Position numbers and translations under genes: made by a program
In this document: in pieces, positions 36,837 through 46,636 of the stretch
How positions within the stretch are numbered: position 1 is the stretch's first letter
Layout: every line of letters begins with the position of its first letter
Notes under the pieces: generated by a model
Seen by the model: the letters and a program-made list of their open reading frames with translations, nothing else
What the model was told of the DNA's origin: nothing
Database searches by the model: none
NCBI GenBank assembly: GCA_965208965.1
Contig: OZ242384.1
Location: 3,410,001-3,474,000 of the forward strand
Direction: 5' to 3'
DNA length: 64,000 bases
Source: Bin5 sp965208965
Lineage (GTDB): Bacteria > Chloroflexota > Anaerolineae > Caldilineales > Caldilineaceae

Positions 36837-38429
36837 CTAAGAATCTTTTTCAGAAGGGCCTGGCGCCAGTGTAGACTCGATCTCCCGCCAGGCCTCTTCA
36901 GCTGCGGAAGCGGTCTCCTCAGAAGGCGGCTTGTCGCCATAACGGGCCTCGCCGTAGGCCGCGGTGATTGTTTGCACCAGAGGCTCGGCAAAGCCGGGTT
37001 GGGCGGACAGGCGGCCCCCATAGTTTCTGGGCGTTTCTCCATGCAATCTGGGAGCGCTTCTTGCCTGTGCGAGTGCCAGCAGCCGCTGGTAGATCGAGCG
37101 TATCAGACGGCGGGTGTCGACTTCGCCATCCAGCGACAGATACGGGTCCGGCTCCTCAGGCGGTGGGCCGAACTGCGAACGCAGTCGGGCCCACAGGTCT
37201 GCGAGTTGAGATTGCAGCAGGCTGGCTGTCAGAATCGATTCGCGTACCTCGTCGCTCTCCTCTTCGGGACGACTGTTCAGCCGTCGGAGAACGAGCATGA
37301 AAATGACGAAGACGCCTGCCGCCACCACAAGTAGAGCAATCCACCGGAAAGGCTCCGGCATCGCTTCGACGACCCTCTCCGGCGGCTCCGGCATCGGCTC
37401 AGGCGTGCCAGGCTGAAAAAACTCGGCGCGCTCCGTCTCCTGTGAACGCTCACCGAACAGGCTGCGAAGTAGGCGTATCAGATACTCAAGGATCAGGAAG
37501 ATCGGATACGTGACGACTGTGATGATCCAAATGAGTACTGTACTAACCCACTGCCAGATCAGTCCGAGCGCCTTCCAGAGTATGGCAGCGTCCTCCGGCT
37601 GAATGATCAACGCCATCAGCATGGCCAGTCCCAGCATGACGAAGATCGTCAGCCCAATTCCAGCCATCCAGCCGCGGTTGGGACGCAATCTGGCTACGCG
37701 CGCCCGGCGTCTCCACCCGCCGGATTTCCCAAGGTTGGCAACGCCCATCCCTGCGAGTCCTGAGGCCGCAAAGAGTATTATCAGCCAAATGGAGTTGGAA
37801 AGTTGGCCGCCGGCCGACATGAGTGGGGTTGCTGCCGCGTCAGATTGCTCAATGGCCGGTACTGGAGGAACGATCCAGGCAAACAGGGCCAGTGCGGCGC
37901 CTCCTGAAAGAAACGCCCTCCAGATCTCATCGTGGCGATACTGGCCATGCCCGTCAAGCGCGCCCCGCAGCCATAGAAAAACACCCAGGAGCAGAAAGAG
38001 AAGCGTGCCGGGTACTTCAATCGGAACCGCGTCCCAGTAGATCAGGTCGTACCCTGCGGCTAGCGCCCAGCGCAGGTCCACCAACCAGAATTCCGGTCGT
38101 TGGAAGCGTACCCACACCAGAAAGAGGATCGCAGCAAAACCGAAAGTGGCAATCTGTTGCCGAATCTGATTCGTCCTACGAAAATCCTTGCGCTCAGCCA
38201 AAGTCGGCATGGACCAACGCGCAAAGGTGAAGCTGAGTATTGGCAGGACAATCACCATCCAGGGGTACATGAGGGGCGCAGAGAGGGAGGGAGCCAGAAA
38301 TCCCTGCAACAACAGCATCCAGGGCCAGATCCAGCAGAACCGCATGACACCGACTAGCACCGGCAACAGCCCGCCGTCCACAATGTTCCATTCCTTATGG
38401 TCCCACGGCAGAGCAAAAGTCGAGTTCAT
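36837..38429 (-). CDS. Polytopic membrane protein with C-terminal DUF4129
   Basis: 530 residues: several transmembrane segments (roughly 25-70, 95-115, 140-165, 175-190, 210-230, 255-275, 290-315, 365-385), then a cytoplasmic tail with the DUF4129 pattern (SIYQRLLALAQARSAPR ... GETPRNYGGRL). DUF4129 proteins are regular partners of MoxR-DUF58 gene pairs, as here. Possible role in polymer or protease-related cell-envelope processes; specifics unknown. Confidence 0.87.
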   Translation of the reverse strand: MNSTFALPWDHKEWNIVDGGLLPVLVGVMRFCWIWPWMLLLQGFLAPSLSAPLMYPWMVIVLPILSFTFARWSMPTLAERKDFRRTNQIRQQIATFGFAAILFLVWVRFQRPEFWLVDLRWALAAGYDLIYWDAVPIEVPGTLLFLLLGVFLWLRGALDGHGQYRHDEIWRAFLSGGAALALFAWIVPPVPAIEQSDAAATPLMSAGGQLSNSIWLIILFAASGLAGMGVANLGKSGGWRRRARVARLRPNRGWMAGIGLTIFVMLGLAMLMALIIQPEDAAILWKALGLIWQWVSTVLIWIITVVTYPIFLILEYLIRLLRSLFGERSQETERAEFFQPGTPEPMPEPPERVVEAMPEPFRWIALLVVAAGVFVIFMLVLRRLNSRPEEESDEVRESILTASLLQSQLADLWARLRSQFGPPPEEPDPYLSLDGEVDTRRLIRSIYQRLLALAQARSAPRLHGETPRNYGGRLSAQPGFAEPLVQTITAAYGEARYGDKPPSEETASAAEEAWREIESTLAPGPSEKDS

Positions 38430-38529
38430 CAGTCAGTATCGTATCCAGCTCGGTTAGGAAAGGGAGCGCATAATCTGGCGAACGAGCCCGTGTAAGCCCT
38501 CTCCCTAGCGTCCCGTTGCCAACGGGCCT

Positions 38530-39777
38530 TCAACCCGCCAGCACAGGCGCCCCAGATTCGTGCATCTCCTGTTCTGCATCGACAGTCAAGTCGCTCAACG
38601 CCTGTTCCGACAACTTCTGGAAAGCGACGCCGGGGATCGCTTTTTCGAGCGTCAGACCGCCGATTCCCAGCAGCGTGACGGCAAATCCCTGACGCTGCAG
38701 ATCGATGAGCACCCGGCGCAGGTTATCCGACAGAGTCGCGCTGACCAACACGATCGAAGTCCCGATGCGAAGGTGGCCGGCCTCCTGTTGCAAGACCCTT
38801 TCAATCGTCGTATGCGGTATACCCACACAGTAGGCCAGTGCCTCCAGGACGCTGGTAAGCTGCCTTGGATGTGCGCCGGGCAAAACGCGCACACGCCTGC
38901 CGGCGTACATCATGCTGTTGGCGAAGACTCCGAACTCATCGCCTTGCATCTGCGCCCAACGGGCAATGGAGGCGCCGACACTAATGGCAAACTCCCGCAG
39001 TGCCGGGTCGACACCTTCGAAGCGGTGATGAAATGTTCGAATGTTGACAAAGATTGCCAGTGGGCGCGAAGCAGAAGGTTCGAACAGCTTTGTCTGAAGT
39101 TCCTGGCGGCGTGCTGTCGCCTTCCAGTGGATGTAGCGGAAATTGTCGCCGGGAAGGTACTCCCGCACGCCGCTCAACCGCAATGGGTCTTCGATCAGTC
39201 TGTTTCGACTCTCGTGGTCACCAAAGGGGTGGCGGGCCTCGAGACCCAGTTCGGGCAGTGTATACATTCGGGGATAGACCAGAAGCAGCGAGGTTTCCGG
39301 ATCTTCCAGCAGCTGGCTGCGAAATCCAAAAATGTCGCCGCAGATGAGCTGCACCGGCCCGAATCTCCAGGCCCCCCGCTGGGTACCGGTAACGGTATAG
39401 CGGCGTGTGACCCTCTGGTAGATTCCGAGCGAAAAGAGGTTGACGAGAACGCGGCGGGTGGGCAGATAGTGCCTCGCTCGTTCTTCCGGCTCCAGGTCGA
39501 GGGCAACGGGAATGTCATCTTCGCAGCGCAGCCAGGCAAGCGGCAGCGGTTTGGCGTTGGTCACTTCCAGATGAAGATCAGTCTTTTCGCCGAAAAAGAC
39601 GTGGTCGACGTCGAACCGGCGCCTGTAAGTGACCTCAGAAAGACAGTAGCGGCTCCATAGCCAGACAACGAGCCCCAGCAGCCCGAGGATCAGCGCCATC
39701 GTGAAGATAAGGCTGTTGCGCGTGGAAAGCGCCAGAGTCAGTATGACAACCGCGGCGGTCCAGCCAGCTCGCCCCAT
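38530..39777 (-). CDS. DUF58 (VWA-like) membrane protein
   Basis: 415 residues. Two transmembrane segments at the N-terminus (about 5-45), a beta-rich linker, then the DUF58 core with PGDNFRYIHWKATARR and the VWA-like end (LAIFVNIRTFHHRFEG). The start ATG 39777 shares a base with the moxR stop (TGATG), implying coupled translation. It partners the MoxR ATPase; the pair is thought to act as chaperone and metal-dependent adhesion factor for an unknown client. Confidence 0.9.
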   Translation of the reverse strand: MGRAGWTAAVVILTLALSTRNSLIFTMALILGLLGLVVWLWSRYCLSEVTYRRRFDVDHVFFGEKTDLHLEVTNAKPLPLAWLRCEDDIPVALDLEPEERARHYLPTRRVLVNLFSLGIYQRVTRRYTVTGTQRGAWRFGPVQLICGDIFGFRSQLLEDPETSLLLVYPRMYTLPELGLEARHPFGDHESRNRLIEDPLRLSGVREYLPGDNFRYIHWKATARRQELQTKLFEPSASRPLAIFVNIRTFHHRFEGVDPALREFAISVGASIARWAQMQGDEFGVFANSMMYAGRRVRVLPGAHPRQLTSVLEALAYCVGIPHTTIERVLQQEAGHLRIGTSIVLVSATLSDNLRRVLIDLQRQGFAVTLLGIGGLTLEKAIPGVAFQKLSEQALSDLTVDAEQEMHESGAPVLAG

Positions 39778-40874
39778 CAGTCTGAAAGGGAGGTGCGCTC
39801 GTCAGCCGGTGGACCGTTGACCGAAGCCTCTGGGGAAACAGCTGCCTCCAGCTCCTGCTCCAAATCGGCGCCGAATGCGCCCAATACGTTAGCCGATTCT
39901 GTCTGGGCAGGGCCTTCCTGCCAGTTCTCCTCAACCGGAACCGGCACAGTACGAATAATGTCCTCCAATACCTTGGCGACGGATGTGCCGTGCAGACGTG
40001 TGTCGGGGCCGGGAATCAACCGGTGGCGGAGAACGGGCGGGGCTAGTCGCTGAATATCATCCGGCGAAACGTAGGACCGCCCCTGAATCGCGGCAAAGGC
40101 CTGTACCGTGCGGTAGAAAGCAAGACTGCCGCGCGGGCTGACGCCCAGGTCGAGCGCACTGTCGACGCGCGTAGCCTGGACCATGTCGAGGAGATAGTCT
40201 TCCAGGACCGGGTGAACGAAAACATTGCGGCAGATCGATACTGCCTGGCGGATGTCTTCCGCCTGGACGACTGCCTTGACGCGGGAAAGAGGATTGTCCG
40301 CGCGAAAACGGTGCAGGATCAGGCGCTCCTCTTCTCGCTCAGGATAGCCAAGCGCCAGTTGAATCAGGAAGCGATCCATCTGCGCCTCAGGCAGGGGGAA
40401 AGTTCCTGCAAGTTCGACCGGATTCTGCGTTGCCATGAGGAAAAACGGGTAGGGAAGCGCATGGCTGATGCCATCAACGGTGACATGCCTCTCTTCCATT
40501 GCTTCCAACATGGCGCTCTGTGTACGGGGACCGGCGCGGTTGATCTCGTCTGCAAGGACTATTCCCGCCAGAATCGGGCCAGGACGGTATTCGAAGTCGT
40601 CAGTCTTACGATTGTATACGCTTACGCCTACGATGTCGGAGGGCAGCAGGTCGGGCGTGAACTGGATTCGCTGAAAGCTGATGCCCAGAGAAGCGGCAAG
40701 AGTCTTCGCCAGCATCGTTTTGCCAATGCCGGGTACGTCTTCCAGCAGTACGTGACCTTCGCAGAAAAGGGCCACCAGCAGCTGGTCAACAACTTCGTCC
40801 TTGCCAACGATCACCTGGCCAACATTTTCCCGCAGTCGTTGCGCAAGGTCCTGAACAAAGGCGATGTCTGTCAT
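39777..40874 (-). CDS. MoxR family AAA+ ATPase
   Basis: 365 residues. Walker A EDVPGIGKTMLAKTLA, Walker B ILADEINRAGPRTQSAML, sensor 1 FLMATQNPVE and the C-terminal lid. A chaperone-like ATPase that acts with DUF58 and DUF4129 proteins, as the next two genes suggest. It carries an Ala/Glu-rich C-terminal tail of about 50 residues. Start ATG 40874 has GAGGAG upstream. First gene of the operon; promoter candidate at 41055-41083. Confidence 0.94.
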   Translation of the reverse strand: MTDIAFVQDLAQRLRENVGQVIVGKDEVVDQLLVALFCEGHVLLEDVPGIGKTMLAKTLAASLGISFQRIQFTPDLLPSDIVGVSVYNRKTDDFEYRPGPILAGIVLADEINRAGPRTQSAMLEAMEERHVTVDGISHALPYPFFLMATQNPVELAGTFPLPEAQMDRFLIQLALGYPEREEERLILHRFRADNPLSRVKAVVQAEDIRQAVSICRNVFVHPVLEDYLLDMVQATRVDSALDLGVSPRGSLAFYRTVQAFAAIQGRSYVSPDDIQRLAPPVLRHRLIPGPDTRLHGTSVAKVLEDIIRTVPVPVEENWQEGPAQTESANVLGAFGADLEQELEAAVSPEASVNGPPADERTSLSD

Positions 40875-41054
40875 TTATGCTCCTCAATCGACGGCAGCCC
40901 TGGAATGCCCAAGTGAAGTCGACGAAAGGACAAGTGGCCTGTTGATCCTGGCAGTAAAGAGTCCCGACGGGACGGCTAAGCCGCACGGGGCTGTCAGAGA
41001 AGCCATGAGATAGAGAACCTGCAGAAGGTGGTCGGTTAAGCCTGCAATTGAGGG

Positions 41055-41083
41055 AGTATAACAGCGGGCCGACTGAACGCCAA
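41055..41083 (-). promoter_or_regulatory. Candidate promoter of the moxR operon
   Basis: Minus strand TTGGCG (complement of 41078-41083), 17-base spacer, TATACT (complement of 41055-41060). Start predicted near 41048, leader about 175 bases. Confidence 0.65.
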
Positions 41084-41139
41084 AGGAGAAGGGTTCAGTT
41101 ATGGCCGCAATGAGGGCGGCAGCTTCAACGAACTCCCGC

Positions 41140-42102
41140 CTACAGTGCGATTCCGGACAGAGGCTCCCCTCCCGCCCAGACTCGCCGGAGGTTTTCGAAG
41201 ATGAAAATACCGCGACGCTGCCACGTGTCGTAAGTGACGCCAGCAATATGCGGTGAGAGAATTACGTTGTCCAATTGCAGAATCGGGTTGCCTGGGTCTG
41301 TCGGTTCGTCCTTGAGAACGTCCAATCCGGCAGCCCGGATCGTACCACTGGTCAGGGCTTCGATCAGTGCATCTTCGTCCACTACCGGGCCGCGACAAGT
41401 GTTGACGAGGATCGCGCTGGACTTCATCTGAGCCAGCTCCTCTGGGCCGATGAGATGGCGGGTCTGGTCATTCAGCGGAACGTGCAAGGTGACGATATCG
41501 GATCTCTCCAGCAACTCGCCCAGCGGGACCCGCTCAACCTGCAAATCGCGTTCCACGGCGTCCGGAACGGGGAAAGGGTCGAAGTAGATTACATTGGCCT
41601 GGAAGGGGACCAGCCTCTTGGCCACCTCTTTGCCAATGTGACCTAGCCCAACAATGCCAACCGTCTTGCCGTGAACTGTGAAAGTCGTCATCCCACTGTC
41701 GATATCCTTCCAACCTTCGTTGCGCACGTTGCGGTCCATCTCCGTCATCCGGCGATAGACGCTCAGGATGAGGGCCAAGGTGTGCTCCGCAACGTCGATC
41801 GAATTCGTACCACCGTTGTTGGCCAGCGGAATCTCAAGTTCTGAAAGCACGTCGAGAGGCATGCGATCGAAACCGGCGCTTACAAGCTGTACCAACTTCA
41901 GACCCTCCGCCGCCCGCAGTACGGCTTCATCCAGCTCGCCGGGAAAGAGAATCAGGAAGTCGGCATTGGCGGCTAAGCTCGCCTTTTCTTCTGCTGGCAG
42001 TTCAAATGGTTGCACGGATACATCCCATTCCCGAGGAGCCGGGGCAATGACCTGCAGGGCCAGTTCGCTGGCCAGATTGGTGAAGAAGATTACTTTGGGC
42101 AT
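41140..42102 (-). CDS. D-isomer specific 2-hydroxyacid dehydrogenase
   Basis: 320 residues. NAD-binding Rossmann motif GIVGLGHIGKEVAKRL, catalytic Arg in NTCRGPVVDEDAL, Glu in DVLKDEPTDPGNP, and His in ILSPHIAGVTY. It interconverts a 2-keto acid and a D-2-hydroxyacid with NAD(P)H. It is the last gene of the minus-strand catabolic run (amidohydrolase, enolase-family, DapA-family), 84 bases after the amidohydrolase, so it could reduce a keto-acid product of that pathway. ATG 42102 with AGGA upstream. Confidence 0.93.
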   Translation of the reverse strand: MPKVIFFTNLASELALQVIAPAPREWDVSVQPFELPAEEKASLAANADFLILFPGELDEAVLRAAEGLKLVQLVSAGFDRMPLDVLSELEIPLANNGGTNSIDVAEHTLALILSVYRRMTEMDRNVRNEGWKDIDSGMTTFTVHGKTVGIVGLGHIGKEVAKRLVPFQANVIYFDPFPVPDAVERDLQVERVPLGELLERSDIVTLHVPLNDQTRHLIGPEELAQMKSSAILVNTCRGPVVDEDALIEALTSGTIRAAGLDVLKDEPTDPGNPILQLDNVILSPHIAGVTYDTWQRRGIFIFENLRRVWAGGEPLSGIAL

Positions 42103-42186
42103 CAGGGTATTCCTGGGTGGACGCTGCTGTTTTCTGTAGCCCGAGACGCTAGTCAGTTTTGCGCAAGCGACGGGGCCAGTTTGGTT

Positions 42187-42960
42187 TCAGCTGCTCAGAT
42201 TCCAGACCCGTCTGGCCGTCTTGCCGAATATCCAGGCGCGCTCATCTGTACTCAAGGCAGAAAGATATTCGAGAGGAAACGCCAGAGAGTTGTCGAAGCC
42301 TTCGCGGCTGCTGACGGGCGGCCAGTCGCTGCCCCACATGATGCGCCGTGCACCAAAAGCCTCCAAAGAAAGCTCTGCGAGAGGAGGAACTTCCTGAAAT
42401 GGGCAAGGGAGGTGGCAGAATTCGCCAAATCCCGGCAGCTTGATTGTCAGATTTTCGTGACGGGCCAGAGCGGTGATGGCGGCGAACTCTTCCAGGTCAA
42501 CGCCCGGCTTGACGCCTCCCAGATGCTCAATGATCATCGAAAGGTTTGGGAAGAGGCCCAGCACCTCATTAAACTCGGCGCTCTGGAGGAGTTCCGGCCG
42601 GCTGAAAACACTGACAACAAGGCCCAGCTCGTCGGCAACGCGCCAGTGGGATAGGGGATCGCTTCCCTGACTCCGAAAGTCCGCCAGCAAACGAATGCCG
42701 GCGAGCCCTTGTTCGGCCCAGGCGCGAATGGCAGAGCCGTCGTCATCGTCGTCTACGATCATGGCAGCGGCAAATCGACCCGGGTTCGCCTCGATAGCCT
42801 CCACAATGTAGCCATTGTCGCTGTTGCCCATATACTGGATCAGTACAGCCTGGTCGACACTGGCTCGCTCCATGTGGAATAGCAAGGCCTCGACAGGCTC
42901 ATACTTGTGCAGGCCGACGTGGCAGTGTGTATCAACGACGGAAAACTCTCTTTCACTCAT
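42187..42960 (-). CDS. Amidohydrolase-2 family lactonase/hydrolase
   Basis: 257 residues, TIM-barrel amidohydrolase-2. Metal/catalytic residues: DTHCHVG (HxH), a barrel His in MIIEHLGG, and Asp in IMWGSDWPPV. The family includes L-fuconolactonase, L-rhamnonolactonase and pyrone dicarboxylate hydrolase. Beside two enolase-superfamily sugar-acid dehydratases and a DapA-family gene, a sugar-lactone hydrolase role is the most economical reading. Start ATG 42960 with AAGGAG eight bases upstream; an in-frame GTG nine bases earlier would abut the ribosome site. Confidence 0.87.
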   Translation of the reverse strand: MSEREFSVVDTHCHVGLHKYEPVEALLFHMERASVDQAVLIQYMGNSDNGYIVEAIEANPGRFAAAMIVDDDDDGSAIRAWAEQGLAGIRLLADFRSQGSDPLSHWRVADELGLVVSVFSRPELLQSAEFNEVLGLFPNLSMIIEHLGGVKPGVDLEEFAAITALARHENLTIKLPGFGEFCHLPCPFQEVPPLAELSLEAFGARRIMWGSDWPPVSSREGFDNSLAFPLEYLSALSTDERAWIFGKTARRVWNLSS

Positions 42961-42980
42961 CCCGAACACTCCTTCCTGAT

Positions 42981-44153
42981 TCAGCCTTGATTGAATGCAA
43001 AACTCAGCGCCTCTTCCGTGGGCTCTACACCAAGGCCGGGCCCGTCAGGAAGTGTAAAAAAGCCGGCGCGGCAGTCCATCGTGCTGCGGATGAACTGTTT
43101 ATTGCGATCGAAAATGGTATGCTGGTACTCGTGCATGACAAAGTTGGCCAGTGTGGCGGCTGCATGCAGGCTCGCCGCTTGCGCGATGCCAATATTGATT
43201 GTCGCGTGGGGCATCACCTGGCAGTGAAAGGCCTGCGCCAACTCGCAGATGCGGACGAAGCCGGTGATGCCGGTGTGGGCCATCTCCGGCTGGATGACGT
43301 CCATACAACCGGCTTGCAGGCGGGGGAGGTATTCGTAGACGGTTCGCCACTCCTCTCCCAGACCGATGCGCGTCTTTACCGACCGGGCCACGTGCGCCTG
43401 ACCTGCCAGATCCTCCGGCGCGACCGGCGCCTCAGCCAGATACAGGTCGTACTGGCATAGTCTCTCAATCAGCTGAACCGCTTCCAGCGCAGTGTAGCGC
43501 CAGTGAAGGTCGACGAGGACTTTCGGCACAGGCCCGACCTCGCCGCGGATCGCCTCAATCTCCGCGATCTCTCCTTCCTCCGCAACGACAGCTGCGAACT
43601 TCAACGCCGAAAAACCACGCTCGATCCACTGCTTACCCAGCGCAGCCCGTTCCTCCTTCGACCCGCCCGGCAGCCCCGATACGTAGACCGGCAGCCTTTC
43701 GTGCCGCAGGCCGCCCAGCAGCTGCCACACCGGCTGCCCAGACAGTTTGCCCCGCAGGTCCCAGAGAGCCATGTCCAATCCGGCGATGGCATCGAGCGCG
43801 TATCCGCCGAAATGGCCCCGCACTCGCTGCAGGTCGTACAAGTCCTCGTAAATGCGCTCGACGTCGTGTGAACTACGGCCAATGACAAATGGGATCAGCA
43901 ACTCATCCAGGATTGTCCGTGCGACCTGCGGTGCCACCACACCGAAACATTCACCCCAACCGACCGTTCCGTCACTTGCTTCGGCTCTGACCAGCAGCGT
44001 CTGGTCGAATACCGGATAAACAGTACGGTTGCCGGGTCGCACTATGTAGCCCTTTGGGTTAGGCCTATTATCTTCTTCCAGCGGTCCCAGGTAGGGAACG
44101 TCGCGCGGGATGCGAATAGGGAAGAGCTCAATTGCAGATACTTTAGCGTTCAT
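42981..44153 (-). CDS. Mandelate racemase/muconate lactonizing (enolase superfamily) enzyme
   Basis: 390 residues. Capping domain about 1-135; barrel with metal ligands in VLVDLHWRYT (Asp), YLAEAPVAPED (Glu) and IGLGEEWRTVY (Glu), a general base Lys in ALKFAAV, and MPHATINIGIA near the end. Enzymes of this type dehydrate sugar acids or racemise/cycloisomerise substrates. It lies 20 bases upstream of the amidohydrolase and 121 bases after the DapA-family gene on the same strand. A second, different enolase-family gene diverges at 45429. Confidence 0.9.
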   Translation of the reverse strand: MNAKVSAIELFPIRIPRDVPYLGPLEEDNRPNPKGYIVRPGNRTVYPVFDQTLLVRAEASDGTVGWGECFGVVAPQVARTILDELLIPFVIGRSSHDVERIYEDLYDLQRVRGHFGGYALDAIAGLDMALWDLRGKLSGQPVWQLLGGLRHERLPVYVSGLPGGSKEERAALGKQWIERGFSALKFAAVVAEEGEIAEIEAIRGEVGPVPKVLVDLHWRYTALEAVQLIERLCQYDLYLAEAPVAPEDLAGQAHVARSVKTRIGLGEEWRTVYEYLPRLQAGCMDVIQPEMAHTGITGFVRICELAQAFHCQVMPHATINIGIAQAASLHAAATLANFVMHEYQHTIFDRNKQFIRSTMDCRAGFFTLPDGPGLGVEPTEEALSFAFNQG

Positions 44154-44274
44154 GCAGTTGTATAAACAGTGGTGGATAGCCGTCGATCAGTTGGCTTGGT
44201 GTCTGTCGGAAAACGCTGAGCCACTCCTGGGCTTGACCCACCCGGCGGTGGGAGGCTTAACTCTCAACTGGCTC

Positions 44275-45174
44275 TCAGGCATCCAGAAGGGGCTCAATGT
44301 CCTGCCAGATGGCTTCAAACTCAAGCAAGTCCTCATTGTCCAGGTAGGCGCCGGGAATGCGGCTGGCGGCCGACGCAAAGATGCCGCGACGCAAAAAGAC
44401 CTGTTTGTAAACGGCAACACCGTGCATGCGCTCGAAATTGAGCAGCGGAAGTAGTTGGTTAAAGAGTGCCCTCGCACCGAGCTCGTCGTTCTCTTCGAGT
44501 TTGCCCCAAATCCTCGTGTGCAGGTCTACGGACTGGCTGGCGGGCATATTCCCGCAGGCCCCCCGCCGCCACTCATCGATCATGTAGATGCCGCCCTGCC
44601 CTCCAAAGACGCCCTTGCAGGCATCCCCTGCTGCAGCCAGCGAGCGAGAAATGGCGCGCGGCTCCGGTAACGTTTCCTCCTTCAGATACTGGACCCACTC
44701 CAGTTCCCGGCACATGCGCGCCAGTAACTCCGAGGACATAGGTGTTCCAATCGGCCCCATGAAATTCTGAATGCAGATCGGAATGTCCAAGGCGTCATTG
44801 AGAGCCCCGTAATACGAATAACAGCCGTCCGGGTCAGGATGCAGGATGTGGGGAGGCATCGCCATGATGCCGTCTGCGCCCACATCCTGGGCAAAGCGGC
44901 TCAGGGCCACTGCCGGCACCCTGTGGCCGTGCGTAGTAGCAGCTATGACCGGTATCCGCCCGTCGGTCTCCTCGACGACAATCCGTATCCAGCGCTGACG
45001 TTCTTCATCCGACATCGTCGCGAATTCGCCCGCGTTGGCCGGCCCTACGAGCCCGGCCGCGCCCACCTCAATGCAAAACTCCACCTGACGGCGAAGCGCG
45101 TCCTCGTCCAGATCAAGGCCGTCATCAAAAGGAGTTACGACAATCGCGAAGATGCCGCGCCAATCCTTGCTCAT
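44275..45174 (-). CDS. DapA-family lyase (dihydrodipicolinate synthase-like)
   Basis: 299 residues, TIM barrel of the N-acetylneuraminate lyase/DapA superfamily. The Schiff-base Lys lies in WVQYLKEET; substrate-loop GPANAGEFATMSDEER corresponds to the GTTGE region, altered here to ANAGE, so it is not a lysine-biosynthesis enzyme. Family members include 2-keto-3-deoxy-sugar-acid aldolases and dehydratases, which fits the neighbours. Start ATG 45174 has GGAG eight bases upstream. First gene of the minus-strand set, divergent from the rhamnonate-dehydratase-like gene. Confidence 0.88.
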   Translation of the reverse strand: MSKDWRGIFAIVVTPFDDGLDLDEDALRRQVEFCIEVGAAGLVGPANAGEFATMSDEERQRWIRIVVEETDGRIPVIAATTHGHRVPAVALSRFAQDVGADGIMAMPPHILHPDPDGCYSYYGALNDALDIPICIQNFMGPIGTPMSSELLARMCRELEWVQYLKEETLPEPRAISRSLAAAGDACKGVFGGQGGIYMIDEWRRGACGNMPASQSVDLHTRIWGKLEENDELGARALFNQLLPLLNFERMHGVAVYKQVFLRRGIFASAASRIPGAYLDNEDLLEFEAIWQDIEPLLDA

Positions 45175-45364
45175 CAGCTTTGCTCCACCAAATCCAGTTC
45201 GGGTCATACAGTTGGATGCCTCGAAGTTGACCCGTCAGCACTCTGTCTTTGACCACCGCTCTCTGGCAATTTGCGACCAAGGAAGAGCTGGGAGAATATC
45301 GATCCTGACGCAAAGTCTGCCTGCTTCGACAGAAACGGCCGGGCTCGTTTGGAGCGCCCGTTTG

Positions 45365-45392
45365 TTGCCTTGCCCCTTCGGATCAGTATACT
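45365..45392 (+). promoter_or_regulatory. Candidate promoter for the rhamnonate dehydratase-like gene
   Basis: TTGCCT (45365-45370), 16-base spacer, TATACT (45387-45392). Located in the 254-base gap between divergent sugar-acid genes, about 30 bases before the ATG. Confidence 0.55.
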
Positions 45393-45428
45393 ACACTTAG
45401 GAAGCCACTCCATTTACAAGCGAGCGAA

Positions 45429-46622
45429 ATGAACATGAAAATCACTGACGTTACGGTAGTACGGTTGCAAGGCGTATTGGAGTCTGAAGGGGAGTTCTGG
45501 GAGGAGCGGCTGGTGCGTCCCCTCGACATCTACCCGGAACACAAAGCAGAAGGCCCGCACGAAATGTTTGCAGTCGGCGACGGCCGCTACAACATCACCG
45601 CCTACTTTGTCGAAGTCGAGACCGACGATGGCGTATCCGGTCGTGGCGGTCCCCTTCCATTCGACCAGGCCTTCGTCATCCAGACCCAGCTGGCGCCCCT
45701 CCTGATTGGTCACGACCCTCTGGCGACCGAACGGCTTTGGGACCGGATGTACCGCTCCCAGGTGCATGGACGCAAAGGCACAGAAATGATGGCCCTAAGC
45801 GCGGTGGACTGCGCGCTCTGGGACCTGAAGGGGAACTATTTCCAGGCCCCGGTCTGCCAGTTGCTGGGCGGGCCCACACGTACCGAAGTCCCGGCATATG
45901 CCAGCGCCCTGGGGTACTCAATCGATCCGGAGCTGGTCCAGGAGCGGGCCAGGCAGTTTGTGGCCGAAGGCTATAGAGCTACGAAGTGGTTCTTCCGCGA
46001 TGGCCCTACCGACGGCAAGATGGGAATGGAGCGAAATCTTCGCCTTGCGCGCACATTGCGCGAGAGTGTCGGGCCGGACGTGGACATCATGTTGGACTGC
46101 TGGATGAGTTGGGACGTACCATACGCAGTGCAGATGGCCCGCCGGCTTGAGGAATACGCACCCCGCTGGCTCGAAGAGCCGGTACTGCCCGACAAGATCG
46201 AACAGTACGCCCAAATCCGCCGCGCCGTAAACATCCCAATCAGCGGCGGCGAACACGAATACACGCGCTGGGGACTGAAACAACTGATGGACGCAGGAGC
46301 CTGCGACGTCTACCAGTCCGACATCTACTGGTGCGGGGGTATTTCTGAGACGCAGAAGATCCTGGCGCTGGCATCAGCTTACGACGTACCGGTAGTTCCC
46401 CACGGCCACTCGACTCCCGCAAGTATCCACGTTATCGCCGCCTGGCCGGAGCCGACCACGCCAATGCTGGAATACCTGATCAAGTGGAACGAAGTCCACC
46501 AGTTCTTCCTGAAGAACCCGATTAAGCCGGTCAACGGCAATGTCAGCGTGCCCACTGCGCCCGGCATCGGCATGGAACTGGATGACGCAAAGGTCCAGCA
46601 GCGGGAGGTTGTGACCTTTTGA
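45429..46622 (+). CDS. L-rhamnonate dehydratase-like enolase superfamily enzyme
   Basis: 397 residues. Key sites: IMLDCWMSWDV (Asp ligand), WLEEPVLPD (Glu ligand), SGGEHEYTRWG (Glu ligand), VYQSDIYWCGGISE, and VVPHGHSTPA with the catalytic His. The CWMS and WCGG...VPHG patterns are those of L-rhamnonate dehydratase. It would convert a 6-deoxy or related sugar acid to 2-keto-3-deoxy acid. ATG 45429 (or 45435) with a weak ribosome site. It diverges from the DapA/enolase/amidohydrolase set and ends 14 bases from the convergent ThDP gene. Confidence 0.9.
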   Translation: MNMKITDVTVVRLQGVLESEGEFWEERLVRPLDIYPEHKAEGPHEMFAVGDGRYNITAYFVEVETDDGVSGRGGPLPFDQAFVIQTQLAPLLIGHDPLATERLWDRMYRSQVHGRKGTEMMALSAVDCALWDLKGNYFQAPVCQLLGGPTRTEVPAYASALGYSIDPELVQERARQFVAEGYRATKWFFRDGPTDGKMGMERNLRLARTLRESVGPDVDIMLDCWMSWDVPYAVQMARRLEEYAPRWLEEPVLPDKIEQYAQIRRAVNIPISGGEHEYTRWGLKQLMDAGACDVYQSDIYWCGGISETQKILALASAYDVPVVPHGHSTPASIHVIAAWPEPTTPMLEYLIKWNEVHQFFLKNPIKPVNGNVSVPTAPGIGMELDDAKVQQREVVTF

Positions 46623-46636
46623 GATGAAGAAAATGA

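Noticed and set aside
38560..39660. 366-codon plus-strand open frame
   Set aside because: Shadow of the DUF58 gene, which has its full motif set and coupled start with moxR.
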